Positions 1 through 6,354 of a stretch of DNA of 10,839 nt are shown piece by piece. The stretch's first letter is position 1; each line of letters begins with the position of its first letter. The notes below the pieces were generated by a model, which searched no databases, was not told the DNA's origin, and saw only the letters and a list, made by a program, of their open reading frames with translations. Origin of the DNA: an uncultured Clostridium sp. (GTDB lineage Bacteria; Bacillota; Clostridia; Peptostreptococcales; Peptostreptococcaceae); contig URRU01000049.1 in the NCBI GenBank assembly GCA_900550335.1, positions 1 to 10,839 of the forward strand. Direction: 5' to 3'. Both the position numbers and the translations under genes were made by a program.

Positions 1-140
1 AATAATTATATCAAATTATGTAATTTTTTTCATTCTGCTTTAGAAACTATCATTATTATCTATAATAATTTTTATTTCTATTTTTACGAATTTTTATTTA
101 TACTGCATGTATTCTTATTTTTTACAATTTTTTATTTATG
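1..140. other. AT-rich intergenic region at the left edge
   Basis: No gene is seen here. The stretch is almost pure A and T and lies downstream of the ADP-ribosylglycohydrolase. A perfect AT-only inverted repeat (8-bp arms at 52-59 and 62-69, 2-bp spacer) is followed on the plus strand by T-rich sequence. It could be a weak terminator for a gene entering from the left on the plus strand, but a pure A/T stem makes that doubtful. I see no convincing GC-stemmed terminator for the minus-strand gene that ends at 141. Confidence 0.6.
5..33 (-). promoter_or_regulatory. possible promoter reading leftward off the window
   Basis: On the minus strand a perfect TATAAT (5-10) is preceded by TGA, making an extended -10. 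A 4/6 match to the -35 consensus (ATGAAA at 28-33) lies at the standard 17-bp spacing. It would drive a gene beyond the left edge. In DNA this AT-rich, TATAAT occurs easily by chance, so the spacing and the TG extension are the only real support. Confidence 0.4.
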
Positions 141-1379
141 CTATCTATACACATTCTTTTTCTTCATTTCATCCAGAAGAACGTAAACAGTTCCATCGTC
201 TACACATTTATCTACAGCACCCGGATTAAATATTTCCTGTCTTACAATACTAGTAAGCATCGCTCTAAGAAGATATGCACCAGATTCTTCTGCTTTTTCT
301 CTATATAAATCAGAATCCATTTCTATATTGTGAAGGTCTAATGTATCTATGTATGCTTTGTCAGTGATTTCAGGAAGATGTGCTGTATTTATAAGTCTTT
401 CAACTTCCTCAGACATCTCTGGCTGATTAAACATAAACATTGGAACTGGTCTTCCTGTGTCCTCTTTTATTCTTTCTTTGAAATATTTTATATCGTTAAA
501 CATTTTGTCATACGCTTTTTTTCTTTCGTTTCTTCTATACATTACGATATATGTGTAGTCAGTTATTCCTCTTTTTAAATCATCAGGAAGATAAGTAAGT
601 ACAAGCTCTTTTGCTTTTTCATCTATTCCATAGTATGCTTCAGCAATAGATCCTGTAATTGCAGCTATTGTGTCAGTATCTCCACCTATTGTAACAGCCT
701 TGATTACAGCATCTTCAAAGTTTTCACTTTCTAAAAATGCAGCCATCGCCTGAACAACTGCTGTTTCACATAATGCGTCTCTTTTCATTATGTCTGCACT
801 TCTGTAATCTTCTACAGATTTAGATAAGTCGTAGCCATATTCTTTTTCTATATATTTTTTTATTGTTTCTTTTTTACTTCCGTTTCTAGCTAAAAAAATT
901 GCACTCGCTATTGCCTGAGCACCTTTAATTCCTTCTTCACTGTTATGTGTAACTTCAGCAGTTAATCTTGCATATATATCCACTTCATTTAGGTTATTTG
1001 CAAGCCATCCAACAGAAGATACTCTCATAGCAGAGCCATTTCCTATACTTTCATAAGGTTCTGGTTTCTGAGAAATTAACCAGTTGCTAAATAAAGTTCC
1101 ATATCCAGCAGTTATATGGCTTCTTCCAAACATCTGCATATTGTATCTTAGACATAATTTTATTTCTTCTGCAGGTTTGTCAAAAGTCTGAGAAAGAGCT
1201 TTTCCAACAGCTACAGTCATTACTGTATCGTCGGTAAATATTTCCCTAACTCTTGGATTTATTTCTATTCCTTCTTTGAATAGCTCGTCGTATTTTTTCT
1301 GTACTTCTTCGTATTTAGGGATTGTTAGACCGAAATCGTATCCATTTCCTAGAATATCCCCAATTATTGCTCCTAACAT
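141..1379 (-). CDS. ADP-ribosylglycohydrolase family protein with extra C-terminal domain
   Basis: The protein belongs to the DraG/ARH family, dinuclear Mg enzymes that remove ADP-ribose from proteins or hydrolyse related ADP-ribosyl compounds; the substrate here is unknown. The family signatures are in order: the N-terminal MLGAIIGDILGN, FTDDT (residues 48-52), GNGSAMRV (113-120) and IGGDTDTIAA (about 231-240), which supply the metal-binding Asp and Thr residues, so it looks catalytically intact. ATG 1379 is chosen because an AAGGAG Shine-Dalgarno sits 8 bases upstream and because the family usually begins at this Met. A GTG nine bases further upstream (1386-1388) overlaps that Shine-Dalgarno and would add only three residues. 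The catalytic domain ends near residue 285. The last roughly 125 residues are extra and resemble the DUF6508 type (LRAMLTSIVRQEIF followed by a GTVYVLL stretch). There is no ADP-ribosyltransferase next door. It is transcribed alone from its own promoter. Confidence 0.87.
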   Translation of the reverse strand: MLGAIIGDILGNGYDFGLTIPKYEEVQKKYDELFKEGIEINPRVREIFTDDTVMTVAVGKALSQTFDKPAEEIKLCLRYNMQMFGRSHITAGYGTLFSNWLISQKPEPYESIGNGSAMRVSSVGWLANNLNEVDIYARLTAEVTHNSEEGIKGAQAIASAIFLARNGSKKETIKKYIEKEYGYDLSKSVEDYRSADIMKRDALCETAVVQAMAAFLESENFEDAVIKAVTIGGDTDTIAAITGSIAEAYYGIDEKAKELVLTYLPDDLKRGITDYTYIVMYRRNERKKAYDKMFNDIKYFKERIKEDTGRPVPMFMFNQPEMSEEVERLINTAHLPEITDKAYIDTLDLHNIEMDSDLYREKAEESGAYLLRAMLTSIVRQEIFNPGAVDKCVDDGTVYVLLDEMKKKNVYR

Positions 1380-1401
1380 TTTATTCACTCCTTGCTTTTA
1401 G

Positions 1402-1424
1402 ATAGAGGTCCTACTTTCCTCTAT
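1402..1424 (-). promoter_or_regulatory. perfect inverted repeat at the transcription start of the ADP-ribosylglycohydrolase gene
   Basis: Seven-base arms ATAGAGG (1402-1408) and CCTCTAT (1418-1424) flank a 9-base spacer. The expected transcription start, about 7 bases beyond the -10, falls in the upstream arm. The element is therefore either an operator at the start site or a hairpin at the extreme 5' end of the mRNA, where it could affect stability. The arms contain G and C in a region otherwise nearly devoid of them. Confidence 0.45.
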
Positions 1425-1429
1425 TGAAT

Positions 1430-1458
1430 ATAATAAGGTTTTCTTTGTATATAGTAAA
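1430..1458 (-). promoter_or_regulatory. sigma-A type promoter for the ADP-ribosylglycohydrolase gene
   Basis: On the minus strand TTTACT (1453-1458, -35, 4/6 match) is separated by exactly 17 bp from TATTAT (1430-1435, -10, 5/6 match). It lies just after the terminator of the upstream gene and about 50 bp before the start codon, where a promoter is needed. Confidence 0.6.
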
Positions 1459-1463
1459 GTATT

Positions 1464-1492
1464 AAAAAAGAGGATGCCTAAAACACCCTCTT
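1464..1492 (-). terminator. intrinsic terminator after the DedA-like gene
   Basis: Read on the minus strand, the arms AAGAGGGTG (1484-1492) and CATCCTCTT (1468-1476) form a 9-bp stem with one G-U pair and a 7-base loop. A run of six T follows (1464-1469). It begins 8 bases past the stop codon of the small membrane protein and insulates the ADP-ribosylglycohydrolase promoter. Confidence 0.88.
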
Positions 1493-1499
1493 AAATAAT

Positions 1500-1937
1500 C
1501 TATATTATATGCATAGATATTCCCGTTACAACTACTCCAGCCACCATATTCCCTACAAGAATTCCTAAAAATGCATTCTTTATCCTCATATGAAGTATCG
1601 AAGCAATTGCTGCAGCTGTCCAAGTACCAGTCGTCGGAAGCGGAACACCTACAAACAGAATTAGCCCCAGAACAGATGCACTTTTTAGTTTTTTCATAGA
1701 TGACTCGATTTTATTATCTATTTTTTTAGATATATTTTTCAAAAAAGATATACCTCTAATAAAGTTTAATATATGTCTAAAAGTAAGTATAAGCGGGATT
1801 GCCACCAAGCTAGACCCTACTACACTAGAAATATACACCCCCAATGGATCTAAATCCATAGCAATTCCAATAGGGATGGCACCTCTTAACTCTGTAACAG
1901 GCATCATCGATAAAAATAATATATTTAAATAATCCAA
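1500..1937 (-). CDS. small multi-drug export family membrane protein (COG2426, DedA-like)
   Basis: A 145-residue integral membrane protein of the COG2426 family, named small multi-drug export protein in databases although its transport substrate is not established. The two family hallmarks are visible: PVTELRGAIPIG near the N-terminus (residues 13-24) and a GVPLPTTGTWTAA motif around residues 97-109. Both resemble re-entrant loop motifs of DedA-type transporters. Hydrophobic segments lie at about 33-54, 86-116 and 120-143, with a Lys-rich polar stretch between the first two. The start is TTG at 1937: an in-frame stop lies just upstream, the family N-terminus begins at this point, and a weak purine-rich GGCGAG site precedes it. 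The gene begins 23 bases after the CWB2 gene ends and has no promoter of its own, so the two are probably co-transcribed; the rare start codon and weak site suggest low expression. Confidence 0.82.
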   Translation of the reverse strand: MDYLNILFLSMMPVTELRGAIPIGIAMDLDPLGVYISSVVGSSLVAIPLILTFRHILNFIRGISFLKNISKKIDNKIESSMKKLKSASVLGLILFVGVPLPTTGTWTAAAIASILHMRIKNAFLGILVGNMVAGVVVTGISMHII

Positions 1938-1960
1938 TTCCTACTCGCCTTTTATCTTCC

Positions 1961-3454
1961 TTATTTAGCTAAGTTTTCTTTATCTTTATCTTCTTCTTTA
2001 TTTTCTTCTTCTGATTTTTCCTGCTCAGTTTTGTTTCCAGTGAATGCATAATCTGTAGCTGTTCCTGATATTTTATCTGTTATCACACCGCTGTTGTTTA
2101 TAGATACACCACTAGCATTTACTTCTACATGTTTTACAACACCGCTATTTGTCATAACTAATTTATCAGCTGATGAAGCTATAACTATATTTTCTATCTG
2201 AACTTTATCTTCACTTATATTTAAAGTCTTAGCCTTTTTGATTTCTAATTCTTTTATAGATTTATCACTTACTTCTATATTTGCATTTTCTGCATCTACT
2301 ACAACCTTACCTGTAAAAGTACCTTCTAATTTTATATTTAGTGCTTTTTCTGTAGATATGTTATATTCTTCTGATGTAGCTGCAGGAGTTTTTATTGTTA
2401 TTGTATCTCCAGCATTTGCATTTGCTAATACTGTATTTAAATCATCTTTATTATTAACCTCGTAGTTTATAGTTGTCTGAGTTGCTTTTATTTCGTTTAT
2501 AGCATCTTCATTTCCGTTACCGCCAACCTGAGTTATAACTTTTACTATTTTATTTTTGAATAAAGTTTTCTGGTTGTTAGTAAGTTTTGAGCCAACTATA
2601 ACAACTGGAGCATTGTTTTTAGCTGCAAGTACTCCTACTGATAATGCATCTATCAACTGTCCCTGATTTTTAGAGCCATTTTTAGCTACATATATATTGC
2701 TTAATTCTTTAGAATTATAGAATTCTTCTATAACCTTAGCATTTGTATCATTTCTGTTGCTTCCTTCTATTCTAGTTGCACCCGGTAATTCACTTGCAAC
2801 TGATTCAGATACAACTGATTCTCCACCTACTATGTAAGAATTAGCTATTTTATTATCTGTTATAAAATCTTTTGAAGCAGCTATACCTTTTTTAGGATTT
2901 GAAAGTATTATTGGCATATCTTTCTGAGCTGCTGCAGCTGCTATACTTACTGCATCTGCAAGTCCTGTAGTACCATTTACTACTGCTATATCTGTAACTT
3001 TTTTAGTTTCGTTTAATTTTTTAGCTATTTCAAGAGCTGTTTCTTCTCTTGTATCACCTTTTATTCTTTCAACTGTAGCTACACCAGCATCTTTTAATTC
3101 AGATTCTAGTGCTGTTGGAAGTACAGCTTCTCCACCTATTAAAACAACTTTTTTAGCTTTTAATCTTACTATTTCGTCTTTTGTAACTGTAGTAAGAGCT
3201 TTTTTAGAAGTTAAAAGTATAGGTGCATTATTTGCTTCTGCATAAGGAGTTGCAGCAAGTGCATCTGCTATTGCAGAGTCGTTTACAAGAACAACTGTAT
3301 CTGCATTTGCAAATCCTTTTTTACTTATCATAACAGCTGTTTCATATCTATTATCACCTACTAATTTATCCATTGATGCTGCAGATACTGGAACAACTGT
3401 ACTGGCTAGCATAGTAACTGCCATAGCAACTGTTGTATATTTCTTTAAAGTCAT
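1961..3454 (-). CDS. secreted cell-wall-binding protein with three CWB2 repeats
   Basis: A 497-residue exported surface protein. Residues 1-25 are a classical signal peptide: Lys-Lys, a hydrophobic core and a VSA-A cleavage site. Three CWB2 repeats follow, at about 30-120, 128-222 and 230-322. The first two begin GDNRYETA and GDTREETA, the third GSNRNDTN, and each ends near a VGG or IGG turn. In C. difficile, triplets of this module anchor S-layer and other cell-wall proteins non-covalently to the anionic polymer PSII. After the repeats, residues 325-475 are rich in short Ile/Val/Asn strands with periodic Asn and Ser, suggesting a beta-helix-like effector domain that I cannot assign to a family. 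The last 22 residues are an acidic Glu/Lys tail. A strong GGAGGG ribosome-binding site lies 6 bases before ATG 3454. The gene leads a likely operon with the small membrane protein. Its specific role (adhesion, hydrolase or structural) is not shown by the sequence. Confidence 0.9.
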   Translation of the reverse strand: MTLKKYTTVAMAVTMLASTVVPVSAASMDKLVGDNRYETAVMISKKGFANADTVVLVNDSAIADALAATPYAEANNAPILLTSKKALTTVTKDEIVRLKAKKVVLIGGEAVLPTALESELKDAGVATVERIKGDTREETALEIAKKLNETKKVTDIAVVNGTTGLADAVSIAAAAAQKDMPIILSNPKKGIAASKDFITDNKIANSYIVGGESVVSESVASELPGATRIEGSNRNDTNAKVIEEFYNSKELSNIYVAKNGSKNQGQLIDALSVGVLAAKNNAPVVIVGSKLTNNQKTLFKNKIVKVITQVGGNGNEDAINEIKATQTTINYEVNNKDDLNTVLANANAGDTITIKTPAATSEEYNISTEKALNIKLEGTFTGKVVVDAENANIEVSDKSIKELEIKKAKTLNISEDKVQIENIVIASSADKLVMTNSGVVKHVEVNASGVSINNSGVITDKISGTATDYAFTGNKTEQEKSEEENKEEDKDKENLAK

Positions 3455-3617
3455 ACAAATCCCTCCATTTAGTCAAAATCCTTATATGTTTATATTACCA
3501 TATTTTGACTATACATTCTTTGATTTTTGCATATGTTAGATATTTTATGCATATTACAAAATCCAACTCTACTATTGCTTTTTACACATATTCTAACATT
3601 ATTTCAGCCCATATGTT
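3455..3617. other. intergenic region between the VOC and CWB2 genes
   Basis: No gene. It holds the CWB2 promoter, ribosome-binding site and inverted repeat described separately. It also holds several CATATG palindromes (near 3530, 3610 and 3620) and a distant pair of 8-base inverted arms. I see no GC-rich stem plus T-tract after the VOC gene, so read-through from VOC into the CWB2 gene is possible. Confidence 0.55.
3471..3510 (-). promoter_or_regulatory. inverted repeat enclosing the putative CWB2 gene promoter
   Basis: Perfect 9-base arms AGTCAAAAT (3471-3479) and ATTTTGACT (3502-3510) are separated by 22 bp. The interval contains, on the minus strand, TGG-TAATAT (TAATAT at 3492-3497), an extended -10 box with no good -35. 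The downstream arm ends about 5 bases before the GGAGGG ribosome-binding site. The layout suits an operator bound by a dimer on either side of the -10. The palindrome is seen directly; the operator role and the promoter are inferred. Confidence 0.45.
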
Positions 3618-3989
3618 TTACATATGTTCTGGTATTATTTCAACCCAGTAATTATCTGGATCCGCTATAAAGTATATTCCCATTGCTTCATTTTCAAAAC
3701 ATATACATCCCATTTCTTTATGAAGCTTATGTGCTTCTTCAAATTCTTTAACTCTTAATGCAAGATGGAATTCATTATCTCCTAAATTGTAAGGTCTATC
3801 CCAATCTCTAAGCCAAGTAAGCTCTAAATTATGTGGAGTAACTCCATCCCCAAGATAAACTATTATATAGCTTCCATCCTCTGCTTCTATTCTTCTAGTT
3901 TCTTTAAGTCCTAGTGCTTTTTCATAGAAATCCATACTTTTCTTTAAATCTAATACGTTTATATTATTGTGTGCAAATGTAAAATTCAT
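3618..3989 (-). CDS. VOC-family, glyoxalase I-like metalloenzyme
   Basis: A 123-residue protein of the vicinal oxygen chelate superfamily with two beta-alpha-beta-beta-beta halves. All four glyoxalase I metal ligand positions appear to be kept: His7, Glu56 (LELTW), His75 (FHLALRV) and Glu117 (YWVEIIP). The N-terminal half also has the typical SMDFYEKALGLKE helix. In bacterial glyoxalase I, usually Ni- or Co-dependent, this enzyme converts the methylglyoxal-thiol hemithioacetal to an S-lactoylthiol on the way to D-lactate. The thiol used here is unknown, since many clostridia lack glutathione. Close relatives in the superfamily include dioxygenases and resistance proteins, so lactoyl-thiol lyase is the best guess but not proven. 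An AGAGG ribosome-binding site and an extended -10 promoter lie upstream. Confidence 0.8.
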   Translation of the reverse strand: MNFTFAHNNINVLDLKKSMDFYEKALGLKETRRIEAEDGSYIIVYLGDGVTPHNLELTWLRDWDRPYNLGDNEFHLALRVKEFEEAHKLHKEMGCICFENEAMGIYFIADPDNYWVEIIPEHM

Positions 3990-4025
3990 ACTCTTTTACC
4001 TCTTTCTAATTTTTTAGTTTTTTTA

Positions 4026-4034
4026 ATTATACCA
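4026..4034 (-). promoter_or_regulatory. extended -10 promoter for the VOC gene
   Basis: On the minus strand TGG is followed directly by a perfect TATAAT (4026-4031), about 37 bases before the VOC start codon. The -35 position is only T-rich, so the TGn extension would have to compensate. Confidence 0.5.
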
Positions 4035-4210
4035 AAATATAAATAGATAAAAAATACACTAAATATTAATTTAACGTAAATTTTTATTTTTATTCAGAAG
4101 TTTATCATATTAATATAAAAGCAAATTTACATTCATATAATATTATAGAAATAAACTATATCTTTTTTTTAACTACATTTTTGAAATATAAGATAAATAA
4201 ATAAGTTTTA

Positions 4211-4230
4211 TGTTATAATATCATATAACA
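4211..4230 (+). promoter_or_regulatory. extended -10 promoter inside a perfect palindrome (probable RpiR operator)
   Basis: TGTTATAAT (4211-4219) is a perfect extended -10 box. It lies in an inverted repeat with 7-base arms TGTTATA (4211-4217) and TATAACA (4224-4230) and a 6-base spacer. A protein bound here would cover the -10 and the start site, so autoregulation by the regulator encoded immediately downstream is the simplest reading. The -35 is poor. The palindrome and -10 are directly visible; the bound protein is inferred. Confidence 0.55.
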
Positions 4231-4253
4231 CGCTTAATGAAAGGATTTATGTG

Positions 4254-5084
4254 ATGAGTTCAATAAAAGAAAAAATAATTGCAAATTTCGATTCATTTTC
4301 AAAGAACGAAAAAAGAATCGCTACTTTTATAATCGATAATTATAGTACTATATCACACTACAATGGAAATCAGATAGCAGAAAACGCAGAAACTAGTAAG
4401 GCTACTCTAGTAAGATTTAGCCAGAAGATAGGATATAAAGGTTTTATAGAATTAAAGAGAGATATAAACGATGAACAATTATCGACTATTAAACACAATC
4501 CTTATGAGACGTTTTTACCTACGCCTTGTACGGATTCTATCTTTTCAAATCTTATCAATGATATAAAAAATTTTGAAAAGATATTACCTCCAAATAAAAT
4601 CAAAAAAATTGTTAAGTATATAGCAAACGCTTCTACAGTCTATTTAATAGGTTTTGGTTCGGACTCTATAGCTTTAAAGTATCTATATAATTATCTTCCT
4701 ATATGCGGTATAAAATGCATTTATTCTGATGAACAGGGAGTTAGTTTGAGAGAAAGATTACTTTCACTTAACAAGCACGATTTGGTTATAATGTCAAACT
4801 TCTCTGATATGGAGGACGACGACTACATGGTTGCACGTTATGCAAAAAAGGTAGGAGCAAAGTTTGTTTCTATGACTAATTCAGATATAGTAGGTACTTC
4901 TCTAAATGCCGATGTATACGTTATAACTAAGGAATCTGCAGAAACATTCTACAATTCACCAATTCTGTCTATTCTTTTATGTAATATTATACTATCTGAA
5001 TTGAGACATACATACACTGAAAGAATAGAATCTGAGTTAAAAAAGTACAATGATGCTATAGAATTTATGAAAAATAGTTATTAA
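4254..5084 (+). CDS. RpiR/MurR-family transcriptional regulator
   Basis: A DNA-binding regulator of the RpiR family. Residues 1-75 form the helix-turn-helix domain with the family pattern FSKNEKRIATFIIDN, then ETSKATLVRFSQKIGYKGFIELK containing the recognition helix. Residues about 110-245 form the SIS sugar-isomerase-like domain, starting with a VYLIGFGSDSIA strand-turn-helix and including a DLVIMSNFS strand; such domains usually sense a phosphorylated sugar or related metabolite. The length (276 residues) is normal. ATG 4254 is preferred over the adjacent in-frame GTG 4251 because AAAGGA (4240-4245) then has 8-base rather than 5-base spacing; the difference is one residue. A palindrome over its own promoter suggests autoregulation. 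The M20 gene begins 59 bases later with no terminator between, so the regulator probably controls that amidohydrolase. The effector cannot be read from the sequence. Confidence 0.9.
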   Translation: MSSIKEKIIANFDSFSKNEKRIATFIIDNYSTISHYNGNQIAENAETSKATLVRFSQKIGYKGFIELKRDINDEQLSTIKHNPYETFLPTPCTDSIFSNLINDIKNFEKILPPNKIKKIVKYIANASTVYLIGFGSDSIALKYLYNYLPICGIKCIYSDEQGVSLRERLLSLNKHDLVIMSNFSDMEDDDYMVARYAKKVGAKFVSMTNSDIVGTSLNADVYVITKESAETFYNSPILSILLCNIILSELRHTYTERIESELKKYNDAIEFMKNSY

Positions 5085-5143
5085 AATAGAAGTAAGTATT
5101 AAATTGTAGTAAAAATTATCAATTAGAAAGGAATAGTTTAAAA

Positions 5144-6346
5144 ATGAGCGATTTTAAAAATAAGATTTGTTTACTAGCAGATGAATACCAAAGCAGTTTT
5201 GAATCGATGTCAACATATTTATTCGACAATCCTGAGCTTGGAGGAGAGGAATTTTTATCAGCAAAGTGTATTGTTGATATGCTAAAAAAACATAATTTTG
5301 TTGTAAATGAACCTTATAAAACTCTTCCAACAGCAGTTGTCGCATCTTATATAAACGATCCGTCTTATGAAAATTACGCATTCATCGCCGAATACGATGC
5401 ACTTCCAGGTTATGGTGACGATAAATGTACAAATGCACATGCATGTGGACATAACTGGATAGCAGCTACAATGACCGGATGTGCTGTTGTGCTTTCTAAA
5501 ATATCAAAAGAACTTGGTATAAATGTACTTTTGATAGGTACACCTGCAGAGGAAACTTTTGGTGCTAAATACGATATGATAAACTTAGGATCTTTTGACA
5601 GTGTAGATTATGCATTTCAGGCTCATTTAGATGCACATAGCAACATGTATGTGCATAATTTAGCTATGAATTCGATTGAGTTTGAATTTAGAGGTCTTGC
5701 ATCACACGCTTCTCAAGCTCCAGACAAGGGGGTAAACGCACTTGATGCAGTTATTTCAATGTTTGTAAATATAGGACTTCTTAGACAGCAGCTACCTCCT
5801 ACATCAAAAGTGCATGGTATAGTAAGCAATGGTGGTTCTGCTCCAAATATAATACCTGATTTGGCAGCATGTCAGTTTAGTATTAGAGAAAAAAACAAGG
5901 CATCACTTAAAGTGCTAAAAGATAAAATAGTGAACATTGCAAATGCGGCTGCTCTTAGCACAGGATGTACTTTAGAATATAAATTAATAGAAAATCCATT
6001 TGACGACAGCGTACACATAGATAGCATGATAAAGGCTACAGAGGATAATTTCAAATTATATGGTATGGATAATTTTTTAGATAAAGACAATACACTTCCT
6101 GCTGGCTCTTCAGATATAGGAAATGTAAGCTACATCTGCCCTACTATATACGCCGAAATAGCATTAGACTCACCAGAGCCAATGATGCTACATACTGAAA
6201 AAGCACTTGGACTTGTAAATTCTAAGTATGCTTACGACAAAATGAACTCTGTAATAAAAGCCTTCTGCTCAACTATTGTAGACATATCTCAAAACAAAGA
6301 ACTTGCAGAAAAAATAAAATCAGAATTCAAAGAAAAGACAATCTAA
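5144..6346 (+). CDS. M20-family amidohydrolase (AbgB/PM20D2-like)
   Basis: A 400-residue cytosolic metallopeptidase-fold amidohydrolase of the M20D type. Members cleave N-acyl or amide bonds, for example p-aminobenzoyl-glutamate (AbgB), N-acyl amino acids or beta-alanyl dipeptides (PM20D2). The core is visible: AEYDALPGYG (82-91), the metal site AHACGHN (98-104), GTPAEE (132-137) with the catalytic and ligand glutamates, the dimerisation or lid domain entered at GLASHAS (184-190) and spanning to about 300, SSDIGNVS (322-329), and a late His350 that would be the distal metal ligand. The AHACGHN form, with Asn in place of the common Asp after GH, and the DALPG motif point to the AbgB/PM20D2 branch rather than to succinyl-diaminopimelate or hippurate hydrolases. 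AGAAAGGA (5125-5132) serves ATG 5144. It follows the RpiR gene in the same direction. No transporter is nearby, so the substrate is unassigned. Confidence 0.88.
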   Translation: MSDFKNKICLLADEYQSSFESMSTYLFDNPELGGEEFLSAKCIVDMLKKHNFVVNEPYKTLPTAVVASYINDPSYENYAFIAEYDALPGYGDDKCTNAHACGHNWIAATMTGCAVVLSKISKELGINVLLIGTPAEETFGAKYDMINLGSFDSVDYAFQAHLDAHSNMYVHNLAMNSIEFEFRGLASHASQAPDKGVNALDAVISMFVNIGLLRQQLPPTSKVHGIVSNGGSAPNIIPDLAACQFSIREKNKASLKVLKDKIVNIANAAALSTGCTLEYKLIENPFDDSVHIDSMIKATEDNFKLYGMDNFLDKDNTLPAGSSDIGNVSYICPTIYAEIALDSPEPMMLHTEKALGLVNSKYAYDKMNSVIKAFCSTIVDISQNKELAEKIKSEFKEKTI

Positions 6347-6354
6347 CAAAGTAT

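Larger units (their letters stand above)
3990..4250. other. divergent AT-rich promoter region
   Basis: No gene. This region carries the leftward VOC promoter (-10 at 4026-4031) and the rightward regulator promoter (-10 at 4214-4219). Several other TATAAT-like hexamers, for example at 4136-4141, have no supporting -35 and are not called. Confidence 0.6.

Noticed and set aside
378..578. Plus-strand open frame inside the ADP-ribosylglycohydrolase gene
   Set aside because: It is antisense to a well-supported coding region, rich in Phe, Ser and Tyr, and has no initiation signal.
1386..1388. GTG start for the ADP-ribosylglycohydrolase
   Set aside because: It overlaps the AAGGAG ribosome-binding site, which is correctly spaced for ATG 1379; family alignment also favours the ATG.
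3433..3651. Possible plus-strand small protein of about 72 residues
   Set aside because: It covers the CWB2 promoter and both gene ends, has no ribosome-binding site, and its composition (Tyr, Ile, His, Ser) is that of translated AT-rich non-coding DNA.
4136..4141. Second TATAAT in the divergent region as a promoter
   Set aside because: There is no -35 or TG extension at suitable spacing, and the hexamer is expected by chance in DNA this AT-rich.
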